64,000 bases of DNA from NCBI RefSeq assembly GCF_021044625.1, contig NZ_CP087999.1, positions 4,237,001-4,301,000 on the forward strand. The letters are read 5' to 3'. Origin of the DNA: Geomonas sp. RF6 (lineage in GTDB: Bacteria; Desulfobacterota; Desulfuromonadia; Geobacterales; Geobacteraceae). A model generated the notes under the pieces. It was not told the origin of the DNA, ran no database searches, and saw only the letters and a list, made by a program, of their open reading frames with translations. Position 1 is the first letter of the stretch; each line of letters starts with the position of its first letter. Of this stretch, positions 1 through 8,188 are shown in pieces. Made by a program: the position numbers and the translations under genes.

Positions 1-196
1 TCGCGGTGCTCGAGTCGAACGCGGTGTACAGCGGGTACGAAACCACGAGCGTGGCGATGGTGACAATTAAACCCCACGCTTTGAGCACCGTGTCGTTCTT
101 GAGGAAGAGGGTGATCAAGGCCCCGATCACCGGGATGAGCATGATCGTCGAGAGGATCGGGTAGCTTAGAGTGTTGGCAATCAGATACTTTTCCAT
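1..196 (-). CDS. nuoM: NADH-quinone oxidoreductase subunit M, N-terminal part (runs off the window)
   Basis: The reverse-strand frame opens at ATG 196 and continues past base 1 without a stop, so only about 65 residues are visible. They begin MEKYLIANTLSYPILSTIM and form two hydrophobic helices with few charges, as at the start of NuoM/MrpD antiporter-like proton-pumping subunits of complex I. It lies 99 bp downstream of another antiporter-like subunit on the same strand and would be the third such subunit in the cluster. The Shine-Dalgarno sequence is weak. Assignment to NuoM rather than NuoN or NuoL is inferred from gene order and the N-terminus, because the diagnostic central region lies outside the window. 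Confidence 0.75.
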   Translation of the reverse strand, partial: MEKYLIANTLSYPILSTIMLIPVIGALITLFLKNDTVLKAWGLIVTIATLVVSYPLYTAFDSSTA

Positions 197-295
197 GGGT
201 ACCTACGTTCGTTTATAGGATGCGATGCTTATTCGTGGGTCGCGCCCAACTGCTGAAGCGTTCCCCCTCCCGCGAGGGGAGGGGTGCGTTGCCTA

Positions 296-2146
296 TCAGG
301 TGAAGATTACGATGGCGAGGATCACGAAGACGCCGAATACGGAGCCGCCGATGTAGTGCTGCAGGTTACCGGTGACGTGCATCCTGGTCTTGTCGCCGAT
401 GGCGACAACGCCGCGGGCGGAGCCGTCGATGAAGCCGTCGATCCCGTTCCAGTCGAACCAGGAGGAGCCTTTGGCGATCGCCATGGTCATCCGGGTGCCG
501 ACGGTGCGGTAGATGTTGGAGACGATCTCGTTAAGCCCGGAGAGCGGGTTTTTGAAGATCCACATCACCACCAGCGCCCCCTTGCGGTAGAACCAGTCGA
601 AGTCCAGGTTGATGAGGGGACCGGTCGGGTGATGGCTGTGCCCGGTGGAGGTCTCCAGGTGGCCGGTGAAGTGCTCGGCGGCCACGTCGGTGCGCTTCGG
701 GGTGAGCTTCTTGATCAGGAGGTAGAAGCCAAGCCCGGTGAAGGCGAACATCTGCAGCGACTCGGAGATGTGGTACCCGAAGTACGGCTTGTACTCGACC
801 GGGAAGGGGAGCATGTTGTACAGGAAGTCCGGGTAGCAGCCGATGAAGATGCACATGAAGGCCGCGATTCCCATGCCGAGCTGCATGTTCCACCCCGGAT
901 CCTTCGCCTCGAAGGAGGACTGACGCCCGCCGTACCAGATGAAGTAGGGGAGCTTCAGACCGACGGAGAGGAAGGTACCGACCGCGGCGGCGAGAAGCAT
1001 CAGCATGATCGCCAGGTGGTGGTGCTCGCCGGCCGCTTCCACGATCATCGACTTGGAGACGAAGCCGGAGGTAAGCGGGAAGCCGGAAATCGAGATGCCG
1101 CCGATCACGGTGAAGAGAAGGGTCATCGGCATCCACTTGTACAGGCCGCCGAGTTCGGAGAGCCTGGACTTGCCGGTCATGTGCAGGACGGAGCCGACAC
1201 CCATGAAGAGGAGCGCCTTGTAGAGAATGTGGGCATAGGCGTGGGCGCATGCGCCGTTGATCGCCATCTCGGTGCCGATACCGACCGCGCACACCATGTA
1301 TCCGACCTGGGAGATGATGTGGTAGGCGAGGATGCGGCGCCCGTCATTCTCGATGGTAGCGAAGCCTGCGCCGTACAGCGTCATGATCGCGCCGGCCCAC
1401 ATGAGGATCTCGAAGCCCGGGAAGGCACGCGCGAGGACGTAGACTGCGGTCTTCGTGGTGAAGGCGCACATGAAGACTGCGCCCGCCACGGTAGCCTCGG
1501 GGTATGCGTCCGGGAGCCAGGCGTGGATCGGCGGAACAGCGGCGTTCAGCGCGAAGCCCACCAGGATGAAGTAATCGGCGATCGTGGCGCCTTCTGCGAG
1601 GATGCGGGTGAAGTGCAGGTCGTGGATGTTCTGGTAGCGCAGGAAGATGCCTGCCAGAAGGATCAGACCGCCCGCCACGTGCACCAGAAGGTACCTGAAG
1701 CCTGCGTCGGTCGATTTCTTCTTCTTGCGGAACCACACGAGGAAGGTGGAGGCAAATGCCATCAGTTCCCAGAAGATGAAGATCGTCAGGTAGTCGCCGG
1801 CGCAGGTGACGCCGAGCGAGCCCGCGACGTACAGGAAGGCGGCGATGTGCTGCTCGGTCTCTTCCACGTGGAGCCCGTAGATACAGCCGATGATGGCCAT
1901 CAGGGTGAAGACGTGGAGGAAGACGAAGGAGAGCTTGTCGACGTGCCCGAAGATCAGCTCGGCGCCGAGCCAGTGCCCGACCAGGAAGTCGTGCCCCTGG
2001 GGGAGGGCGTAGATCTGGGTGAAGGCGATGACCGGGATGGCGATCAGGAGCGCCTTCTGCAGCTTCAGCTTCGCAGCGAGCGGCAGAAGAAGAGCGCCGA
2101 GAATAAACCATGCCGCAGGATGCATGAAAATTCCGCTAGTTATCAT
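296..2146 (-). CDS. Proton-conducting antiporter-like membrane subunit (MrpD/NuoL type) with C-terminal extension
   Basis: This 616-residue polytopic protein belongs to the proton-translocating family shared by NuoL/M/N and MrpA/MrpD. The central core has the typical LPDAYPEA loop (about residue 210) and a conserved Lys/His-rich half-channel region. The last ~120 residues form a soluble His-rich linker (around GHSHHPTG) followed by LDFDWFYRKG and more helices, which makes it longer than NuoM. An in-frame upstream ATG at 2182 exists. ATG 2146 is preferred because it has an AAGGGACGAG-like ribosome site, gives a start like other family members, and overlaps the preceding gene by only 11 bp. It probably adds a proton channel to the complex I encoded here. 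Whether it replaces NuoL or is an additional subunit cannot be settled from sequence alone. Confidence 0.85.
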   Translation of the reverse strand: MITSGIFMHPAAWFILGALLLPLAAKLKLQKALLIAIPVIAFTQIYALPQGHDFLVGHWLGAELIFGHVDKLSFVFLHVFTLMAIIGCIYGLHVEETEQHIAAFLYVAGSLGVTCAGDYLTIFIFWELMAFASTFLVWFRKKKKSTDAGFRYLLVHVAGGLILLAGIFLRYQNIHDLHFTRILAEGATIADYFILVGFALNAAVPPIHAWLPDAYPEATVAGAVFMCAFTTKTAVYVLARAFPGFEILMWAGAIMTLYGAGFATIENDGRRILAYHIISQVGYMVCAVGIGTEMAINGACAHAYAHILYKALLFMGVGSVLHMTGKSRLSELGGLYKWMPMTLLFTVIGGISISGFPLTSGFVSKSMIVEAAGEHHHLAIMLMLLAAAVGTFLSVGLKLPYFIWYGGRQSSFEAKDPGWNMQLGMGIAAFMCIFIGCYPDFLYNMLPFPVEYKPYFGYHISESLQMFAFTGLGFYLLIKKLTPKRTDVAAEHFTGHLETSTGHSHHPTGPLINLDFDWFYRKGALVVMWIFKNPLSGLNEIVSNIYRTVGTRMTMAIAKGSSWFDWNGIDGFIDGSARGVVAIGDKTRMHVTGNLQHYIGGSVFGVFVILAIVIFT

Positions 2147-2384
2147 AGTAGTTCTCGTCCCTTTCCAAGAATCCGTGAGCAAGCCATTTCCAGAAGATGA
2201 TCATCGCGAGGCAGATCACCACGCCCCAGATCGACCACCAGCCGAAGATCTTGTCGCCGAAGAAATGCGGGTGATGCGGGTGTTCAACGAGGAGGTCGAG
2301 GACGACCACCGAGCCGAGGATCCCGAAGAAGATCTTTCTGAAGATCTCCCTCTTTTCGTACAGTGCAACGATGATGTTTTGCAT
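2136..2384 (-). CDS. Small two-helix membrane protein in the nuo cluster, function unknown
   Basis: This 82-residue protein has a hydrophobic segment at about residues 17-34, a His-rich loop (EHPHHPHFFGDK) and a second helix rich in Trp and Ile (about 47-68), then an acidic tail ending RDENYYDN. Its ATG shares one base with the stop of the upstream antiporter-like gene (TAATG), and its 3' end overlaps the next subunit gene, so translation is almost certainly coupled. It does not look like NuoA, NuoK or MrpC/E/F/G. By position it may be an accessory subunit or assembly factor bridging the two extra antiporter-like subunits. I do not recognise the family and no enzymatic role is claimed. Confidence 0.8.
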   Translation of the reverse strand: MQNIIVALYEKREIFRKIFFGILGSVVVLDLLVEHPHHPHFFGDKIFGWWSIWGVVICLAMIIFWKWLAHGFLERDENYYDN

Positions 2385-3880
2385 TATGCCCCTCCCATCA
2401 GCTTCGTGATGTTGAGCAGGAGATTCGGATAGACCCCGATGAGCACCGAGATGGTGCCGGTGATGGCGAGGGGTACTACCATGAGTGCAATCAGGGGCTG
2501 GGTCTCCAGGGTGCCCACCGCGGTCTCACCCTCGGGGCGCTGCCCGAAGAAGGCGGTGTAGACGATCGGCGCGAAGTAGCCGACGTTCAGGAGGCTGGAG
2601 AGGATCAGCACGCTAAGCAGGATCACGTTGTGGATGTCCATGGAGGCGAGCGCCAGGTACCACTTGGAGGTGAAGCCCGCGACCGGCGGCACGCCGATCA
2701 TGGAGAGGGACGCGATGCCGAAGGCTGCCATGGTGATCGGCATGCGGTAGCCGAGCTGCCCCAGCTCGGGGATCTCTTTCTTCCCGGTAGCGCAGAAGAT
2801 GCAGCCGGCCGCGAAGAACAGGGTGATCTTGGAGAAGGCGTGGTTGGCGATGTGGATCAGACCGCCGGTGATGCCGTGCGGAGTCAGCATCGCGACGCCG
2901 AGGATGATGTAGGAGAGCTGGCTCACGGTGGAGTAGGCCAGTCGCGCCTTCAGGTTCGTCTTCGTAAGGGCGATGCAGGAGCCGAGGAGAATCGTCACGG
3001 AGACGAAGTATGCGGTGAAGAGGCCGAGACCGGAGGACTGCAGCAGGTTCACGCCGAAGACCGACAGCATGACGCGGCAGATGGAGAAGACCCCGACCTT
3101 TACAACGACGACCGCGTGGAGAAGTGCGGAAACCGGGGTCGGAGCGACCATCGCGTCAGGGAGCCAGTTGTGGAAGGGCATGACACCCGCTTTGGCGAAG
3201 CCGAAGAAGAAGCCGAAGTAGCAGAGGGCCACCAGTACGGAGTTCGCGGTACCCGGGACGATCCCGTTCAGCACGCCGCTGTAGTTGAAGTCGAGCGTAC
3301 CGGAAAGGACGTACAGGATGCACATCGCCGGAAGGAGGAACGCCTTCGAGGTGAAGAAGAGGTAGATCATGTACTTGCGCGACCCTTCGTACCCCTCGGA
3401 GTCCTGGTGGTGCATGACCAGCGGGTAGGTCATCACGGAGATGATCTCGTACATGAGGTACAGGGTGAACACGCTGCCGGCGAAGGCGGCCCCGATACCG
3501 GCGCCCACCGAGACGGCGTAGCACACGTAGAAGCGGGTCTGGGCATGCTCGTTCAGGGACCTCATGTACCCGATGCAGTAGATCGAGGCGAAGATCCAGA
3601 GCGTGGAGGCGACGCCGGAGAACATCAGTCCGAGGCCGTCCAGGTGGAACTTGACCGACACACCGGGATAGATGGTCGCGAGGTTGTAGTCGTAGCTCCC
3701 GCCGTTCAGGACGTGCGGAAACAGACTCATGACGGTGACGAAGGTGATGATCGCACCGGTTATGGAGCAAGCTTCCCGAAGGTTCGGCTTGTTCATCGCG
3801 CCCGCCGCCATGAGGAGCAGAGCAGTGATCACCGGAATCATCGGAGCCACTAAGAGTGTACTGGTGGTTATGGTAGCCAT
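2384..3880 (-). CDS. Proton-conducting antiporter-like membrane subunit (MrpD/NuoL/NuoM family)
   Basis: This 498-residue, highly hydrophobic protein has about 13-14 predicted membrane helices. Family signatures include YLMYEIISVMTYPLV (the helix 5 Glu of the proton channel), HNWLPDAMVAPTPVSALLHA (broken-helix 7 region) and LAYSTVSQLSYI. The Lys and Glu of these motifs form the proton path in complex I and Mrp antiporters. It starts 34 bp after the nuoK stop and shares one base with the next gene. It occupies the place where nuoL sits in standard nuo operons but has MrpD-like length and no long C-terminal lateral helix. It is therefore annotated as an antiporter-like complex I subunit and not firmly as NuoL. 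Confidence 0.85.
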   Translation of the reverse strand: MATITTSTLLVAPMIPVITALLLMAAGAMNKPNLREACSITGAIITFVTVMSLFPHVLNGGSYDYNLATIYPGVSVKFHLDGLGLMFSGVASTLWIFASIYCIGYMRSLNEHAQTRFYVCYAVSVGAGIGAAFAGSVFTLYLMYEIISVMTYPLVMHHQDSEGYEGSRKYMIYLFFTSKAFLLPAMCILYVLSGTLDFNYSGVLNGIVPGTANSVLVALCYFGFFFGFAKAGVMPFHNWLPDAMVAPTPVSALLHAVVVVKVGVFSICRVMLSVFGVNLLQSSGLGLFTAYFVSVTILLGSCIALTKTNLKARLAYSTVSQLSYIILGVAMLTPHGITGGLIHIANHAFSKITLFFAAGCIFCATGKKEIPELGQLGYRMPITMAAFGIASLSMIGVPPVAGFTSKWYLALASMDIHNVILLSVLILSSLLNVGYFAPIVYTAFFGQRPEGETAVGTLETQPLIALMVVPLAITGTISVLIGVYPNLLLNITKLMGGA

Positions 3881-3914
3881 GCCTTTCCCTTTTCCTTCTT
3901 AAATTCGGGTGCCG

Positions 3915-4235
3915 TTAGTGCTGCAGGTCATGCACTTCAGCGGGGTCGATGGAGCGATACTGGTGATAGACCATGAGAACGAGACTGACGACGACTGCTG
4001 CTTCCGCCGCGGCAAGACCCATGATGAAGAGGGTGAAGATCTGCCCCACCGCCGGATTGGGCGCCAGGAAGCGGTTGAAAGCCATGAAGTTGAGGCTTGC
4101 GCCGGCGAGGATGAACTCCGCCGAGATCAGCATCCCGATGAAGGTCTTGTGGCGCACCATGCCGAAGACGCCGAGCGCCAGGAGCAGGATGGCGATGATC
4201 AGATAGGTGTTCAGGTTATCGCTTAACATTAGCAT
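3915..4235 (-). CDS. nuoK: NADH-quinone oxidoreductase subunit K
   Basis: NuoK is a three-helix membrane subunit of complex I, homologous to MrpC, that helps link the quinone site to the proton-pumping arm. The 106-residue product shows the family pattern: helix 1 followed by GMVRHKTFIGMLISAEFILAG with the key membrane Glu in helix 2, and FIMGLAAAEAAVVVSL with the Glu of helix 3. Two ATGs compete, at 4235 and 4229. The second forms a TAATG junction with nuoJ, but GGAGG lies about 10 bases before the first, so 4235 is given. Either way it overlaps or abuts nuoJ and is translationally coupled. Confidence 0.95.
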   Translation of the reverse strand: MLMLSDNLNTYLIIAILLLALGVFGMVRHKTFIGMLISAEFILAGASLNFMAFNRFLAPNPAVGQIFTLFIMGLAAAEAAVVVSLVLMVYHQYRSIDPAEVHDLQH

Positions 4236-4759
4236 TTGCCCGGTTCCTCCCTTCCGATACCCGCGATGATGATGGCGCCGACGATGGCGGCCAAGAGGAG
4301 TACCGAGATAAGTTCGAAGGCGAGGCAGTACTGGTACATGAGGCTCTCGCCGATGAATTTGACACTCATGTCACCGACCTTCGCTGCAGCGGGGACCCAG
4401 ACGGTCTGGACGACGAGGCTGCCGAGGAGTCCCGCCGCCGCGGCGCAGGCGCCGATGGAGAGGCAGACGTTGCGCGGCCCCATGGCACGCTTGTCGGCAA
4501 GCTGGTTCGGCCTGGGACCTACCATGATCCCGAAGGCGATGATGATGCACACCGCGCCGACGTAGATCAGTATCTGCATGAGCGCCAGGAAGGGGCTCCC
4601 CAGATGGAAGTAGAGACCGGCCACACCGAGGAGCGCCAGGGCAAGGCCGAGGACCGCGTTCATCAGGTAACGGGCGGTGAGGGCGATGTAGCCCCCGGTA
4701 AAGACAAGAAGGGTGAACAGCACGAAGAGCAGTTCGGCTATGTAGCGATAGTAAATCAT
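4229..4759 (-). CDS. nuoJ: NADH-quinone oxidoreductase subunit J
   Basis: NuoJ is a five-helix membrane subunit that, with NuoK and NuoA, surrounds the junction of the two arms of complex I. The 176-residue product starts MIYYRYIAELLFVLF at ATG 4759, four bases inside the end of nuoI (ATGA overlap). An open frame extends further upstream, but that part reads out of frame through nuoI, is Arg/Pro-rich and is not membrane-like, so it is excluded. The segment ALMQILIYVGAVCIIIAFGIM contains the pi-bulge helix region typical of NuoJ. The end overlaps the nuoK start. Length and hydropathy fit the family. Confidence 0.94.
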   Translation of the reverse strand: MIYYRYIAELLFVLFTLLVFTGGYIALTARYLMNAVLGLALALLGVAGLYFHLGSPFLALMQILIYVGAVCIIIAFGIMVGPRPNQLADKRAMGPRNVCLSIGACAAAAGLLGSLVVQTVWVPAAAKVGDMSVKFIGESLMYQYCLAFELISVLLLAAIVGAIIIAGIGREEPGKC

Positions 4760-5196
4760 CCCCGGGCCTCCAGCCGTTTGAGCAGGTCGTAGTGGTATTC
4801 TTCGCGGGTGAAGCCGGCCAGCTCGTACTCCTGGCTGTATTCCAGGGCGGAGGTGGGGCAGACTTCGACGCAAAGGCCGCACAGGCTGCATTTGGTGAAA
4901 TCCAGCTGGTAGCTGGTGAGCACTTTGCCTTTTACCCCTTCGCGGGTCTCACTGGCGACCTTGATGCAGCCGCAGGGGCAGTCCAGCGCGCACATGTTGC
5001 AGCTGATGCACTTGTGGGTGCCGGTCTCCGGGTTCAGCACCAGGTCGGTGTGGCCGCGGAACTGCGGGGAGATGGCAATCTTCTCCCGCGGGTAGTGGAC
5101 CGTCACGTTGGGAGCGAACATCTGCTTCAGCGTGACCTTCAGTCCGATGAGGAGGCTTTTACTGCCCGTGAATAGTTGTCCGAAATACTCTTTCAT
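4756..5196 (-). CDS. nuoI: NADH-quinone oxidoreductase subunit I, 2x[4Fe-4S] ferredoxin-like
   Basis: NuoI carries clusters N6a and N6b, which pass electrons to the NuoB cluster beside the quinone site. The 146-residue protein has an N-terminal amphipathic region, then CISCNMCALDCPCGCI and CSLCGLCVEVCP, two CxxCxxCxxxCP cluster motifs. The C-terminus is short. A 155-bp non-coding gap separates it from nuoH upstream, the largest gap in the cluster, while the downstream nuoJ overlaps by 4 bp. Because NuoE, F and G are not encoded here, the electron input to these clusters must come from another protein; which one is unknown. Confidence 0.95.
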   Translation of the reverse strand: MKEYFGQLFTGSKSLLIGLKVTLKQMFAPNVTVHYPREKIAISPQFRGHTDLVLNPETGTHKCISCNMCALDCPCGCIKVASETREGVKGKVLTSYQLDFTKCSLCGLCVEVCPTSALEYSQEYELAGFTREEYHYDLLKRLEARG

Positions 5197-5351
5197 ACCT
5201 TAGAACCTCGCACTCGCGCGTGACGCGCCGATGACGCGGATATAGACTATGCGTTTAGTTTCCCGCCGTTACTCTCGTCGGCAGCTTCGGTTTCCCTTCG
5301 CCGCCGCCTGATCTAGCTAGAGAGGCTGGGTTCCCGCCAGAAGGGGAGGGG

Positions 5352-6341
5352 CTACTTTACCAGCTTCACTCCCACCGCGGTAAGAAGCAGATTCACCAGC
5401 GAGAAGGGGATGAGGTACATCCAGCAGAAGTTGAGGAGTTGGTCGAAACGGGTCCTCGGGTAGGTCCAGCGCACCCAGATCATGACGAAGAGGAGGAAGT
5501 AGACCTTGGCGAAGAACCAGATGATCCCGGAGTAGGCAAAGAACGGCAGCGGCGGACCGGACCAGCCGCCCAGGAAGACGACGGTGGCGATGGCGCACAC
5601 GAAGAACATGTTCGTGTACTCGCCGAGTACGAAGAGGGAGAAGCCCATCCCGGAGTACTCGGTGTGGAAGCCCGCGGTGAGCTCCGACTCGGCCTCGGGG
5701 AGGTCGAACGGTGCGCGGTTAGTCTCGGCGATCGCTGCCACGAAGTAGATGATGAAGGCGAGCGGCTGCACGAAGATGTTCCAGAGCGGCCCCTGTGCCT
5801 TGATGATCCCCTGCATGCTCAGGGTGTTGCTGATGAACACGACCGAAAGGAGCGACAGGAGCATCGGGACTTCATAGGCGATGTTCTGCGCAACGGCGCG
5901 GATCGCGCCGAAGAGGGCGTACTTGTTGTTGGAGACCCACCCAGCCAGAAGCGTACTGACTACATGCAGCGCCATGATGCCGAGCATGAAGACGAGCCCG
6001 AGGTCCAGGTCGCGCACCTGCAGCTTCTCCGAGAAGGGGATCACGATGAAGGAGAGGGCAACCGGCATGAAGGCGAGGAGCGGGGCGATCCTGAAGAGGA
6101 ACTTCCCGGAGTCCTTCGGGATGATGAGCTGCTTCGCGATCAGCTTCACGCCGTCGATCATGAGCTGCAGGATCCCCCAGGGGCCGACTTCCATCGGGCC
6201 GGGGCGCATCTGGAAGAAGCCCGCGAGCTTCCTCTCTGCGTAACCGAGGATCATGCAGTTCAGGAAGGTGAAGGCCACGATGATGACCGCGGTGATCACG
6301 ATTCTGAGCAGCTCAGGCGGTAAAATGTTCAGTAATTCCAT
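5352..6341 (-). CDS. nuoH: NADH-quinone oxidoreductase subunit H
   Basis: NuoH is the eight-helix membrane subunit that forms the quinone access channel with NuoB and NuoD. The 329-residue product contains the family motifs YAERKLAGFFQMRPGPMEVG near the N-terminus, AETNRAPFDLPEAESELTAG (the acidic loop facing the quinone cavity) and WVRWTYPRTRFDQL near the end. ATG 6341 is preferred, with AGGTGA six bases upstream. A GTG at 6350 forms a GTGA overlap with the nuoD stop and would add only three residues. It follows nuoD directly, where a standard operon would have nuoE, F and G in between, so these three genes are absent at this locus. Confidence 0.95.
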   Translation of the reverse strand: MELLNILPPELLRIVITAVIIVAFTFLNCMILGYAERKLAGFFQMRPGPMEVGPWGILQLMIDGVKLIAKQLIIPKDSGKFLFRIAPLLAFMPVALSFIVIPFSEKLQVRDLDLGLVFMLGIMALHVVSTLLAGWVSNNKYALFGAIRAVAQNIAYEVPMLLSLLSVVFISNTLSMQGIIKAQGPLWNIFVQPLAFIIYFVAAIAETNRAPFDLPEAESELTAGFHTEYSGMGFSLFVLGEYTNMFFVCAIATVVFLGGWSGPPLPFFAYSGIIWFFAKVYFLLFVMIWVRWTYPRTRFDQLLNFCWMYLIPFSLVNLLLTAVGVKLVK

Positions 6342-6346
6342 AGACG

Positions 6347-7462
6347 TCACCTGTCAATTTCCGGAATGACCAAGTCGAGGGTACCCATCGTCATCGCGAG
6401 GTCTGCGAGCAGCATGCCGCGGCACAACTCCGGCAAGAGGCTCAGGTTGGAGAAAGAGGGCACCCTGATCTTGAGGCGGTACGGCACGTCGGTGCCGTCG
6501 CTAACCATGTAGTAGGCGAGCTCGCCGTGGCCGGTCTCCACCGAGTAGGAGGCGTCCCCCTGGGGGATCTTGGCGCGGCGCGGAACCTTCACGCGGGAAG
6601 GACCTTCCGGGAGCTTGTCCAGGCACTGCTCGATGATGCGCAGGCTCTGCTCCATCTCCTTGAAGCGCACCATGTAGGCGTCGAGGCAGTCGCCTTTCTC
6701 GCCGACCGGGATCTCGAAGTCGAGTTCCGGGTAGATGGAGTACGGCTCCGCCTTACGGATGTCGTAGGGGATGCCCGCGCCCCTGAGGCAGGGACCGGTC
6801 AGGCCGTAGCGCTTCGCCATGTCGGCGGTGAAGTAGGCGATGTCCTTCACGCGCTTCAGGAAGATGATGTTGCCGTTCACCAGCTCCTCGTAGATCACGA
6901 AGCGGCTTCTCAGGCGCTTGATGAAGGCGCGGGTGGCGTCGATGAACTTGTCGTCGATGTCGCGCGCAACCCCGCCGACCCTGTGGTAGGAGTAGGTGAG
7001 GCGGCTGCCGGTCACGTCTTCGAGGATGTCGAGGATCTGCTCGCGGTCATCGAAGGTGTACATGATCGGGGTGAAGGCGCCGAGGTCGAGGAGGTAGGCG
7101 CCGAGCCAGAGGAGGTGGCTCTGGACGCGGTTCAGCTCGTCGGTGATGACGCGGATGAACTCGGCGCGGCGCGGGCACTCGATGCCGAGCATCCGCTCGA
7201 CCAGCCCCACGTAGCCGTGGTTGTAGATCAGCGCGGAGAGGTAGTCCATGCGCGCCGTGTTCGGCATGAAGCCGGCCCAGGTGCGGGACTCCCCCATCTT
7301 CTCCTGCATGCGGTGACCGTAACCGAGTACCGGCTCGTTCTCCAGACAGTGCTCGCCGTCCATCTCCAGGAGTACGCGCAGAACCCCGTGAGTGGAGGGG
7401 TGCTGCGGGCCCATGTTCAGATAGAACGTATGCTCTTTTTTGGTTTGCTCTAACTGGCTCAT
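6347..7462 (-). CDS. nuoD: NADH-quinone oxidoreductase subunit D (49 kDa type)
   Basis: NuoD, related to the large subunit of [NiFe] hydrogenases, lines the quinone-binding pocket of complex I. The 371-residue protein begins with the typical FYLNMGPQHPSTHGVLRVLL, containing the quinone-pocket His of the HGV loop, and continues with EKMGESRTW, DYLSALIYNHGY and a C-terminal MGTLDLVIPEIDR. Hydrogenase nickel ligands are absent, as expected for NuoD. The ATG overlaps the nuoC stop by four bases (ATGA). NuoC and NuoD are separate genes here, not fused as in E. coli. Confidence 0.96.
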   Translation of the reverse strand: MSQLEQTKKEHTFYLNMGPQHPSTHGVLRVLLEMDGEHCLENEPVLGYGHRMQEKMGESRTWAGFMPNTARMDYLSALIYNHGYVGLVERMLGIECPRRAEFIRVITDELNRVQSHLLWLGAYLLDLGAFTPIMYTFDDREQILDILEDVTGSRLTYSYHRVGGVARDIDDKFIDATRAFIKRLRSRFVIYEELVNGNIIFLKRVKDIAYFTADMAKRYGLTGPCLRGAGIPYDIRKAEPYSIYPELDFEIPVGEKGDCLDAYMVRFKEMEQSLRIIEQCLDKLPEGPSRVKVPRRAKIPQGDASYSVETGHGELAYYMVSDGTDVPYRLKIRVPSFSNLSLLPELCRGMLLADLAMTMGTLDLVIPEIDR

Positions 7463-8154
7463 ACCTGCTCCACGATTTGCTTGGTCTCTGCCTCAGCCGA
7501 AGCCTGGAGGCTGGCGACCGGCTCAAGCGGCTTGTCGGCGGTGGGGGCTGCGCCCGGCTGCTCTTCGGCTGCTGCTGCCGCTTTCGCTTCGGCTGCCGCC
7601 TTCGCTTCCGCTGCGGCCTTCGCTGCTGCTGCAGCCTTTGCTGCCGCTGCCGCTTTTGCTGCAGCCTCGGCTGCCTTCGCGATCTCCGGGTCAACCCAGC
7701 GCACCTTCTCTGCAGCCTTCACGCTCTTCTCCGACTTGAGGAGCGGCTTCAGGTCGGCGTCCTCCTCCGGCAGCAGGAGCGGCTGGAGGTAGGGGTGTCC
7801 GGTGAAGACGATGCCGTACATGTCCTTCGTCTCACGCTCGTGCCAGTTCGCGCCATCGAAGATGTCGCAAATGGTGTCGACGGCGCCGCTGCCATCGACC
7901 GGCGCGCGGCTCTGGATGCGGCACGGCATGGTGAAGGATGCGAACTGGTAGTTGACTTCCAGCCCCTCGGCGGTGTGCAGGCCACCTACGAACACGAGGT
8001 AGAAGTCATTGTCGCGCATGACTTTGGCGAAGTCGCGAACCTGGTCGTTTTCCAGGACAACTTCGACATGGAAGCCGCGTCTTTTGTAGTCGACCTCTTC
8101 TACCGTCGCCTTAAGCGCCTTGAGGTCTTTGATCAGCTGGTCTTTTGCACTCAT
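7459..8154 (-). CDS. nuoC: NADH-quinone oxidoreductase subunit C (30 kDa type) with Ala/Lys-rich tail
   Basis: NuoC is a peripheral-arm subunit that packs against NuoD and NuoI. The first ~165 of 231 residues match the family, including WHERETKDMYGIVFTGHP. After KVRWVDPEIAK the protein continues for roughly 60 residues of low-complexity sequence made almost only of Ala, Lys and Glu, ending in a short Pro/Glu-rich segment. The Ala/Lys part is coded by GC-rich triplet repeats around 7570-7690 and would form a long charged helix. Such a tail is not needed by NuoC in general and may vary in length between strains. The end overlaps nuoD by four bases; nuoB stops 34 bp upstream. Confidence 0.94.
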   Translation of the reverse strand: MSAKDQLIKDLKALKATVEEVDYKRRGFHVEVVLENDQVRDFAKVMRDNDFYLVFVGGLHTAEGLEVNYQFASFTMPCRIQSRAPVDGSGAVDTICDIFDGANWHERETKDMYGIVFTGHPYLQPLLLPEEDADLKPLLKSEKSVKAAEKVRWVDPEIAKAAEAAAKAAAAAKAAAAAKAAAEAKAAAEAKAAAAAEEQPGAAPTADKPLEPVASLQASAEAETKQIVEQV

Positions 8155-8188
8155 CGTCTGTTGAGCCTCAATATGGTTTTTGGATCAA

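Noticed and set aside
284-2200. Long forward open frame (about 630 codons) opposite the antiporter-like gene
   Set aside because: It is the antisense of a gene with clear membrane-protein features. The translation is Asp/Glu/His/Gly-rich and typical of the reverse of GC-rich coding DNA.
4759-4891. 44-codon N-terminal extension of nuoJ
   Set aside because: It overlaps nuoI in another frame and is Arg/Pro-rich; the ATGA junction at 4759 gives the expected start.
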